This document shows, piece after piece, positions 1 through 5,635 of a DNA stretch of 5,635 bases. The DNA lies in NCBI GenBank assembly GCA_030612185.1, contig JAUWOI010000323.1:1-5635 (forward strand), read 5' to 3'. How positions within the stretch are numbered: the stretch's first letter is position 1; the number at the start of each line of letters is the position of its first letter. Made by a program: the position numbers and the translations under genes. The notes beneath the pieces were generated by a model. It saw nothing but the letters and a program-made list of their open reading frames with translations, did not search any database and was not told where the DNA came from. Source of the stretch: Anaerolineae bacterium. GTDB lineage: Bacteria; Chloroflexota; Anaerolineae; B4-G1.

Positions 1-2450
1 CGCACACGACCAGCACGGCGGCTGGCAACGGTCGCGTGGATGCCAACCCCTTTGGCGTGCCGCGCGGCAGCGTATCCGGCCTCGCTCCGCGCGCCCACGT
101 GATCATGTACAAAGTCTGTGGCGATCAAGGTTGCTACTCGAGCGACTCAGCAGCCGCTGTTGAGCAGGCCATCCTCGACGGCGTGGACGCGCTCAACTTC
201 TCCATCAGCGGTGGCAGCAGCCCCTACTCCGACATCGTGTCGCTGGCTTTCCTGAACGCGTACGAGAACGGTGTGTTCGTGGCAACCTCGGCCGGCAACT
301 CGGGCCCGGCCCCCGACACGACGGCCCACCGCGAGCCGTGGACGATGACCGTTGGCGCCAGCACCACCGATCGGCATTTCCTAAGCACCATCACCCTGGA
401 GGCCGACAACAGCGACACCCTGGCCCTGACCGGTGCATCTGTGACGGATGGGGTCAGCACACCTACCCCGGTAGTGTTCCCTCCAGCCGGTGAGGAATTG
501 TGTCTGACTCCCTTCGCTCCTGGCACCTTCAGCGGCGAAATCGTCATCTGCGAGCGCGGCGTTATCGCCCGGGTCGAGAAGAGTTTCAACGTCGCGGCTG
601 GTGGTGGCGGCGGGATGCTTCAGTACAATCCTGTGCTCCAGGGTTTGGCTACCGACAATCACTTCATCCCCAGCGTTCACCTGGAGAATGATGGCGGGAT
701 AGCCCTCCTGGACTTTATGGCCACGCACACTGGCGTGACGGCGACCTTCACCCCAGGAACCGCTACCAAGGTCCAGGGTGACGTGATGGCAGCCTTCAGT
801 TCGCGTGGTGGTCCAGGGCAGACTCTGGGTATCAGCAAGCCCGATATCACCGCCCCTGGCGTCCAAATCCTGGCCGGCCATACGCCACTACCGGCCACTG
901 TAGTTGGTGGCCTGCCCGGCGAACTGTTCCAGTCCATCCAGGGCACCTCGATGTCCAGCCCGCACGTGGCCGGCGCCGCTGCCCTGCTCAAGGATCTGCA
1001 TCCCGACTGGACGCCCGGCCAAATCAAGTCGGCCCTGATGACTACAGCTCGCATCTGCAAGATCTTTAAAGAGGACGGCGTCACGCCGTTTGATCCCTTC
1101 GACGCTGGCTCCGGCCGCATTGACCTGCGCAAGGCTGGCGCTCCAGGGCTTACCTTCTCTTCGTCGGCCCAGGACTACCTCGACCACGAAGCAGACCTGT
1201 GGAACGCCAACTACCCCAGCCTCTACGTGCCCGTGATGCCGGGCAGGGTAACGGTGCAGCGCACGGCCCACAACGAACTGAACGAGGATGCCAAGTGGAA
1301 GATCTGGGTCAACAGGGGATCATCCGACTTCAAGGTCACTGTACCCAGATACCTCACCATCCCGAAGGATGGCGACGCGACCTTTGACATCACCATAGAC
1401 GCACGAAACGTGCCTCTGGGCGAAGTCCGCCACGCGACTCTCCACATGAAATACGGACGCCACCACGTGACCTTCCCGATCACCATCGTCCGCAGGGAGC
1501 CCGCCGTGACGTTGGAAAAGTCCTGCGATCCCGGCATCTTCCCGAAGGGCGACACGACCGAATGCACCATCACCATCGAAAACACCAGTTTCGACGACGC
1601 CACCGTAAGCCTGGGTGACCAACTGCCCAAGAAACTAATGCTGGTCGGCGGCAGCGTGGTCGGCGCGGATGAGGATGGCAATGGTGTGGCCTTCGACGGC
1701 ACGCTGCTTGGCGCAGCGCCGCCCGAGGTTAGCGTAGCAGCAGGCTTTGCGCCCTACGGCTATTTCCCGTTATCGTCAATAGGAGTGCCGCCCAACGTCT
1801 CCCACACCGATGAGTCCTGCGCCAACTTCTCCGGATTTAGCTTTGTCTACGCCGGCGAGACCTATGACTCCATCGGCATGGTCAGCAACGGCTATGCGGT
1901 CGCGGGCGGCTGTGCCGGCACTGCCGACATTGCCTACATCAACCAGGTCTTCCCAGACCCGACCCCGCCCAACAACGTCCTCGCTCCGTTCTGGACCGAC
2001 CTCAACCCCAGCGTAGGCGGCAACTACTATGCCTACCTCATCGGCGACGGTGTCAACACCTGGGTGGTGTTGGAATGGGAAAACGCGCCAAACTATGGTG
2101 ACGGCATGCCAAACAACTTCCAGATCTGGGTCGGCGTTGATGGCTTTGAAGACATCAGCTTCACCTATGGGACCGCCCTGTCGCTCGGCGATAGCGGCTG
2201 GCTGACCGTGGGCGCTGAGAACGCGGACGGCAACTCTGGAGAGAACTACTACGCCGATGGCGTTGGCACGCCTCCGGCGTACGGCACCGACGTGGTAGTG
2301 ACCTCAATCCCTGGCACTCCCGGCGAGACCCACGTCATCACCTTCACCGCCACTGGCAAGAGGCGAGGTAAGTGGACGAACTGCGCCGAAATGACGGGCG
2401 ATACCTTCTTCGGCACGAACATCGCCTGCTTCAGCGGCGAAGTCGAGTAG
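1..2450 (+). CDS. Secreted subtilisin-like (S8) serine protease with PA domain and long beta-sandwich tail, 5' partial
   Basis: Extracellular serine endopeptidase of the plant cucumisin-like subtilase type. The frame is open from base 3 and begins HTTSTAAGN, the end of the GHGTHT motif, so the catalytic His codon and the Asp region lie just upstream. The GTG at 36 is internal, not a start. Visible landmarks are YKVC..GCYSSD near 108-144, the oxyanion-hole Asn in SAGNSGP (297-299), a PA domain at roughly 480-770 (ELC...VICERGV, then AAGGGGGM), SKPDITAPG near 834, and the catalytic Ser in GTSMSSPHVAG (948-950). The peptidase domain ends near 1140. A fibronectin-III-like domain follows (about 1200-1497), then a DUF11-like domain from about 1501 interrupted by a beta-sandwich insert at about 1744-2290, closing with GTPGETHVITFTATGK. 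Cysteines in the tail come in close pairs (SC/EC, SC/GC, NC/AC), as expected for disulfides outside the cell. It ends with TAG and is convergent with the lipoprotein gene. Family assignment is very secure; the natural substrate is unknown. Confidence 0.95.
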   Translation, partial: HTTSTAAGNGRVDANPFGVPRGSVSGLAPRAHVIMYKVCGDQGCYSSDSAAAVEQAILDGVDALNFSISGGSSPYSDIVSLAFLNAYENGVFVATSAGNSGPAPDTTAHREPWTMTVGASTTDRHFLSTITLEADNSDTLALTGASVTDGVSTPTPVVFPPAGEELCLTPFAPGTFSGEIVICERGVIARVEKSFNVAAGGGGGMLQYNPVLQGLATDNHFIPSVHLENDGGIALLDFMATHTGVTATFTPGTATKVQGDVMAAFSSRGGPGQTLGISKPDITAPGVQILAGHTPLPATVVGGLPGELFQSIQGTSMSSPHVAGAAALLKDLHPDWTPGQIKSALMTTARICKIFKEDGVTPFDPFDAGSGRIDLRKAGAPGLTFSSSAQDYLDHEADLWNANYPSLYVPVMPGRVTVQRTAHNELNEDAKWKIWVNRGSSDFKVTVPRYLTIPKDGDATFDITIDARNVPLGEVRHATLHMKYGRHHVTFPITIVRREPAVTLEKSCDPGIFPKGDTTECTITIENTSFDDATVSLGDQLPKKLMLVGGSVVGADEDGNGVAFDGTLLGAAPPEVSVAAGFAPYGYFPLSSIGVPPNVSHTDESCANFSGFSFVYAGETYDSIGMVSNGYAVAGGCAGTADIAYINQVFPDPTPPNNVLAPFWTDLNPSVGGNYYAYLIGDGVNTWVVLEWENAPNYGDGMPNNFQIWVGVDGFEDISFTYGTALSLGDSGWLTVGAENADGNSGENYYADGVGTPPAYGTDVVVTSIPGTPGETHVITFTATGKRRGKWTNCAEMTGDTFFGTNIACFSGEVE

Positions 2451-2465
2451 TTCCTTCGCAAGACA

Positions 2466-2498
2466 AGACCCTTAGGGTTTCAGAAACCCTAAGGGTCT
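2466..2498. repeat. Perfect 15-bp inverted repeat whose arms are themselves palindromic
   Basis: The left arm is AGACCCTTAGGGTTT (2466-2480), the spacer CAG, and the right arm AAACCCTAAGGGTCT (2484-2498), a perfect match over 15 bp. Each arm contains its own palindrome, ACCCTTAGGGT at 2468-2478 and ACCCTAAGGGT at 2486-2496, with centres 18 bp apart. It starts 16 bases after the protease stop codon. Neither strand has a T-run after it, so it is not a canonical Rho-independent terminator. It could still act as a stabilising or Rho-assisted 3' hairpin, or be a copy of a dispersed intergenic repeat or a double operator. The structure is certain; the function is inferred. Confidence 0.7.
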
Positions 2499-2523
2499 CA
2501 GTTCCAAGCAGCCTGGTCACGAG

Positions 2524-2536
2524 CCTGATGATCAGG
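2524..2536. repeat. Short palindrome CCTGATGATCAGG
   Basis: Six-base arms CCTGAT and ATCAGG flank a single central G. As RNA this would be a 5-bp stem with a 3-base loop. It sits between the two larger hairpins of the convergent intergenic region. It may add to transcript-end structure or be chance; there is no further evidence for a role. Confidence 0.3.
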
Positions 2537-2584
2537 TAACAAAACACAAGACGGCGGGTCGGAGGAATTCGACCCGCCGTCTTG
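2535..2584 (-). terminator. Rho-independent terminator of the lipoprotein gene, possibly bidirectional
   Basis: CAAGACGGCGGGTCG (2547-2561) and CGACCCGCCGTCTTG (2570-2584) form a perfect 15-bp GC-rich stem around an 8-base loop, which can close further by a G-T and an A-T pair to a GGAA tetraloop. Read on the minus strand, the hairpin begins 4 bases after the lipoprotein TAA stop and is followed by TGTTTTGTTACC, a usable T-rich tract. On the plus strand only CATGTTA follows, so it would be a weaker stop for transcripts coming from the protease gene, although it lies between convergent genes. Confidence 0.82.
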
Positions 2585-2588
2585 CATG

Positions 2589-3224
2589 TTACTGGTCCCC
2601 CGATCCAGGAGGGGGCACCAGGCCATCGCCCTTCGTGGCCTGATCGCAAAGGAAGGGGGGACGGTTGCCTCCGCTATGATAATCGTAGATCCGTTTTCCA
2701 ACGCGGAGGCGAATAAGCAAACCGTCATGTTGCACCTGGGTGTACATCATGCCTGGTCGGGGACAACCCAGACTACTGTCGGGCCAGACGACTGCTTCTG
2801 CCTCTATCAGATCTATCTGGTCCACCCCGATGGAAAGTCGCCCGGCCAGATCCTCCTTGGCCTGCATTACCAGTCCCTGCAAAGCCGGGTCGGACGGGCT
2901 TGGAATCGTGGGATTGACTGCCACAGTTTCCTCCTGTATCACTTGTGTGGGGGAGATGAGGACAGCAGTCCCCAGCGGCGCGGGTGTTTCCACTGCAGAA
3001 GGGGTTGCTTCCTCACTCGGATCGGTGCCGGGCGGGGACGGTTCCGCCTCAAGCGTGCTTGTAGGCTCGACGGTAGCGGTTGAAACCACTGCCTCACCAA
3101 CTGGTGTGTCCGGTCGTGGTGTGGGGGCGGTTTCTACGGAAAGCGAGGATACCATCTGACCGCAACCAACCACGCCCGCGATCATCAGCCAGCCAATCGA
3201 GAGCCAAATCCACTTGAGTTTCAT
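2589..3224 (-). CDS. Lipoprotein with Thr/Pro/Glu-rich stalk and conserved-looking C-terminal domain of unknown function
   Basis: A 211-residue predicted lipoprotein. Residues 1-20 are a signal peptide (MKLKW, then a hydrophobic run) ending in the lipobox VVGC, so Cys21 would be lipidated and hold the protein at the outer face of the membrane. Residues about 30-112 are a low-complexity stalk rich in Thr, Pro, Glu, Ser and Ala. Residues about 113-195 form a compact domain: an amphipathic segment (LVMQAKEDLAGRL), a hydrophobic strand (IDLIEAEAVVW), the motif WPDSSLGCPRPGMMYTQV (147-164), a strand LLIRLRVG, and YDYHS then FLC (Cys193). Cys154 and Cys193 could form a disulfide. I have an impression of similar WPDSSLGC-type domains in exported bacterial proteins, but know no function. 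I chose the ATG at 3224 because GGAGG sits five bases upstream; a TTG six codons earlier would place that site inside the gene. A strong terminator follows. Convergent with the protease gene. Confidence 0.87.
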   Translation of the reverse strand: MKLKWIWLSIGWLMIAGVVGCGQMVSSLSVETAPTPRPDTPVGEAVVSTATVEPTSTLEAEPSPPGTDPSEEATPSAVETPAPLGTAVLISPTQVIQEETVAVNPTIPSPSDPALQGLVMQAKEDLAGRLSIGVDQIDLIEAEAVVWPDSSLGCPRPGMMYTQVQHDGLLIRLRVGKRIYDYHSGGNRPPFLCDQATKGDGLVPPPGSGDQ

Positions 3225-3542
3225 GTTTACCTCCGGGCACAACTACACCATGTGACTAACCTGGCATCCACCAGTGACTCTGCCTCAGCGTGTCCCTACA
3301 ATATGTAAGAATCACCCATCTCTTAGACGTACCAGGTTGATCAAAGGTTCCTTATCGGATCTGGGCAAGGTAGAACATGTTTCTCACCACGCGGCGGTCA
3401 CCGCCAGGGGGCTGTACCCATGTGGAGGTAAAGCATGGACGCGAGCGCAGGGATAGAGAGAAGCTCACCGGCCAACGGGGAATCCCTCAGGGCTGCTAAA
3501 GTAGTCGGGGCTGCTCACGCGACGATTGCATTGCAACGCGAC
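3225..3542. other. Intergenic region without a convincing gene
   Basis: About 318 bases between two minus-strand genes. The part nearest the lipoprotein gene (3295-3360) is relatively AT-rich and is the likely place for its promoter, with TATTGT on the minus strand near 3298-3303 as a weak -10 candidate, but no good -35 partner is visible. GGCGGTCACCGCC (3393-3405) is a 13-base palindrome without a T-run. A plus-strand frame of 64 codons starts at ATG 3435 behind GGAGG, but its product looks like noise and it runs into the glycosidase gene antisense. No terminator hairpin with a T-run is visible after the glycosidase stop. Confidence 0.6.
3229..3234 (-). promoter_or_regulatory. Ribosome binding site of the lipoprotein gene
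   Basis: The minus strand reads GGAGGTAAACATG: a near-perfect Shine-Dalgarno core at ideal spacing from the ATG at 3222-3224. It decides the start codon, because the longer reading from TTG at 3242 would run through this site and put six non-signal residues before the typical MKLKW signal peptide. Confidence 0.8.
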
Positions 3543-5635
3543 TCAACGCGACGCTGGCAGGATAGCCCACGGCGGCAACCGCAGCGGAGAACCGGGGAGC
3601 ACCCCCTGTGTCGAAAGTTGCGTCTGTGAACCACTCGCCTCGCCACTCGCCAAATAAAGCGGCACGTACAGCACGTAGCCCTGCCCAAAAACGTACTCGC
3701 CCAACTGCTGGATACAGGTACTCAGCCGGTTCACCTCTGGCAGGTGCTGCCGCGCCGGGCAGACCACGCGCTGCCAGAGATTCCCCTCCATCAACCGGTA
3801 CAGACCCAGGGCATCCTCATCCAACCCCGCCACGTCAGTATCTGTATACTGCCAGGTGATGGTAATCGGAAGAGGCGGGGTCAGAGAGATCGGCTGCCCA
3901 CCCTGGCACGCGGTCAATGCAAAGGCAGTGACGCCAACCAGAGGGCCGGACGGCAATTCAGACATCATGCGAGGCACAAACTGTATCTCCGTAGGTGTCG
4001 TCACCGTCCCGGCGGGGAACAGGAACGCCAGGTGGCCGCCGGTCGAGGTCAGCACAGTAGCGACATCGGGTTGCAGCGTAGTTGTGACGACGATAGGGAC
4101 CACCATCTCAATCCGATTGTTGCTCTCGTCCCACTCATCCACAACCCCATCGTTATCCACCTCCAGCGCCAGGCGGTAGAAATCGTCGCTCAAAGTGGGC
4201 AGAGCCAATTCTTCCACGATGGTCACCTGAGCGCCAGAGCCGAGGGCCGGAATGGGGAAACTCTGAGCGGGCAGAAACAGGGTGCCTTGCGTGTCGCTCA
4301 GGGAGAGCGTGCCCGAAACGGGCGGTGAGGGCCACGATCCCCCGTTGGCCACCGTCAAAGTGACGCCCAGCACACCACTCAGGGTACCCGGTGGCTGTAT
4401 GATCCAGGCCGTCGCCGAAACCAGCAAGTCGGGCCGGGCATCCACGGTGGACGTGAAGGAGTTGTTCCAGCGTCGCGGGTCGCCCAACGCCTGGGCCGGG
4501 TCGGCTATGAGCGACACATCGTACACACCAGGCTGGGTGAGCACGAGCGTCGGGAGTGGCAGCGGAGTAATGTCTTCCTCGTACCGGCCGGACACATCCT
4601 GCGTGGCCTGGAAACCCAGCAACGGGGAAGTAATGACCACGCCAGTCGCCTCCACCTTACCCAGGTTGGCGACGGCCCCCGCCGTCTGGAGAGTGACAGT
4701 CAGCGCGTCGTAGGGCACGGTTGGGGTGAGGTGCTCGAGCGGGTCAAGATCGACCCACAGTTGGATCGCCAGATCGATGTATTGTGCGTCAGTTAGGGCG
4801 GCGGTGTAGTCGGCGTAGGCCTGCCCCATCGGGGAGATCTGCTGGGAGCCATTGTAAAACAGGTAGCCGTTGTAACTCTGGTCGGAAAGGCTGTACCAGG
4901 CCCATGCCTGCACCAACCGGTAGTCGTCGCCCGGATAGCCAATGTCTGGATAGGTCTCGTTGAGAAACAGATCAAAGGTCTGGGTCATAAAATGGCTGAC
5001 CCGCTGAGGGGTAAATTGGGGGGCAAACCACTCTGGCCAGAGAGCGCCGTATTCGGACACGATCAATGGCCTGTCCTGGTACCCTTTTTCCTTCATCCAT
5101 TCCCGCATCGCCCTCATGTTGTCCCGAAGTATGTCTATGTTACCGCCATCATCCACAGAATAGTCCATGGCACAACTGGGATCAACCCCCGGCGGCGTGC
5201 TGGCTCCCCAGGAGCCATATACCTCGCGCAGGATGAAGGCGTGGATGTTCCACACGTCCACCGGCATTGGCTCGCCGTAGGTTTGTTGATACGTGTCCCA
5301 CACAATATCCAGGTACTCCAGCCGGCAGGGGGTGGGCTGGACAATGCCACCGTTGGCGATGAGAGCAGTGGCATCGAGCCCCTTGATGTAGGTGTAAAAG
5401 TCGTGGTAGACGTGGGCATACACATCGGGGTAGATGGGATCACCCTGGTAAATGGAATCCGGCTCGTTGCTCATGAACCATAGGGATCCCGGGTTAGCCT
5501 CTGCGATCTCGGCAATGACCTCCCGGCTGGGACGCACCGTCACCTGCGCCGGGTCGTGCGGGTCAGCGCCGGCGTGGAAGCGGATCAGTTGTACGTAGGT
5601 CAGGACGTCGGGGTGGTCTGGGCTGAGGCTGGTGG
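3543..5635 (-). CDS. Secreted clan-A-like glycoside hydrolase with CARDB-like and ZU5-like C-terminal domains, 5' partial
   Basis: The frame stays open through the window edge at 5635, so the N-terminus is missing; the GTG at 5543 is internal, and 30 in-frame codons precede it (including YVQLIRFHAG). Counting from 5543, residues 1 to about 250 are the second half of a TIM-barrel glycosidase. SLWFMSNEPD carries the Asn-Glu pair expected after strand 4, with Glu27 (5463-5465) as predicted acid/base. WNIHAF supplies His101. LIVSEYGALWP carries Glu164 (5052-5054) as predicted nucleophile, and RLVQAWAWYSL fits strand 8. Both catalytic Glu are intact, so a retaining hydrolase is expected, substrate unknown. 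Residues about 275-365 and 370-483 are CARDB-like Ig folds; the second ends DNDGVVDEWDESNN, an acidic, possibly calcium-binding signature. Residues about 487-620 resemble a bacterial ZU5 domain (TGGHLAFLFPAGTV ... LGEYVFG). A hydrophobic YVLYVPLYL and a low-complexity tail end the protein. I cannot place it in a specific GH family. Confidence 0.88.
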   Translation of the reverse strand, partial: TSLSPDHPDVLTYVQLIRFHAGADPHDPAQVTVRPSREVIAEIAEANPGSLWFMSNEPDSIYQGDPIYPDVYAHVYHDFYTYIKGLDATALIANGGIVQPTPCRLEYLDIVWDTYQQTYGEPMPVDVWNIHAFILREVYGSWGASTPPGVDPSCAMDYSVDDGGNIDILRDNMRAMREWMKEKGYQDRPLIVSEYGALWPEWFAPQFTPQRVSHFMTQTFDLFLNETYPDIGYPGDDYRLVQAWAWYSLSDQSYNGYLFYNGSQQISPMGQAYADYTAALTDAQYIDLAIQLWVDLDPLEHLTPTVPYDALTVTLQTAGAVANLGKVEATGVVITSPLLGFQATQDVSGRYEEDITPLPLPTLVLTQPGVYDVSLIADPAQALGDPRRWNNSFTSTVDARPDLLVSATAWIIQPPGTLSGVLGVTLTVANGGSWPSPPVSGTLSLSDTQGTLFLPAQSFPIPALGSGAQVTIVEELALPTLSDDFYRLALEVDNDGVVDEWDESNNRIEMVVPIVVTTTLQPDVATVLTSTGGHLAFLFPAGTVTTPTEIQFVPRMMSELPSGPLVGVTAFALTACQGGQPISLTPPLPITITWQYTDTDVAGLDEDALGLYRLMEGNLWQRVVCPARQHLPEVNRLSTCIQQLGEYVFGQGYVLYVPLYLASGEASGSQTQLSTQGVLPGSPLRLPPWAILPASR

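Noticed and set aside
36..38. GTG as the start of the protease
   Set aside because: The frame continues upstream to the window edge and encodes HTTSTAAGN, the end of the catalytic-His motif, so this GTG is an internal Val.
381..881. Long antisense open frames across the protease and glycosidase genes
   Set aside because: They are typical by-products of GC-rich coding sequence, lack domains and ribosome sites, and lie opposite clearly real genes.
2472..2496. Telomere-like CCCTAA or TTAGGG motifs
   Set aside because: They arise only as parts of the palindrome arms, are not in tandem array, and the context is bacterial.
2586..3159. Plus-strand open frames opposite the lipoprotein gene
   Set aside because: The minus strand has a signal peptide, lipobox, ribosome site and terminator; the plus-strand products have none of these.
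3361..3434. Possible riboswitch or structured leader before the ATG at 3435
   Set aside because: Apart from the 13-base palindrome I found no conserved riboswitch core and no terminator or anti-terminator pair, and the downstream frame is doubtful.
3477..3519. Terminator for the glycosidase gene near GGGGAATCCC, CCCTCAGGG and the two GGGCTGCT copies
   Set aside because: The stems are only 3-4 bp, the GGGCTGCT copies are direct rather than inverted, and no T-run follows on the minus strand.
5541..5543. GTG as the start of the glycosidase
   Set aside because: In-frame codons continue to the edge, and a clan-A barrel needs strands 1-3 before the NEP motif, so the true start lies outside the window.

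Overview
The window is GC-rich bacterial DNA carrying three genes for exported proteins. Two are cut by the window edges. The style points to the Chloroflexota (Anaerolineae or Caldilineae-like), probably a metagenomic or little-studied genome. This is an inference from protein style: a plant-like PA-domain subtilase with a long beta-sandwich tail, a Thr/Pro-rich lipoprotein, and a multi-domain glycosidase with CARDB and ZU5-like modules ending near a short hydrophobic YVPLYL stretch. No rRNA or marker gene is present to confirm it.

Layout. Positions 1-2450 (+) hold the C-terminal part of a secreted subtilisin-family (S8) protease. The window opens inside the catalytic-His motif, so the Asp and His lie upstream, while the oxyanion Asn, a PA domain, the catalytic Ser and a long C-terminal tail are visible. 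Positions 2451-2588 are a compact intergenic region between convergent genes. It holds three palindromes, including a strong 15-bp terminator hairpin for the minus-strand gene. Positions 2589-3224 (-) encode a 211-residue lipoprotein with a low-complexity stalk and a small C-terminal domain of unknown function. Positions 3225-3542 hold no convincing gene. Positions 3543-5635 (-) encode the C-terminal part of a clan-A-like glycoside hydrolase followed by two CARDB-like domains and a ZU5-like domain; its N-terminus lies beyond position 5635.

The lipoprotein and glycosidase are on the same strand, separated by about 318 bases without a visible terminator. They could be co-transcribed, but the gap argues for separate promoters. 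All three products are expected outside the cytoplasm, which suits a cell-surface polymer-degrading lifestyle; a shared pathway is not shown. I see no CRISPR array, transposase, integrase, tRNA or defence system. The least explained items are the nested palindrome at 2466-2498, the lipoprotein's C-terminal domain, the domain inserted in the protease tail, and the unassigned glycosidase family.
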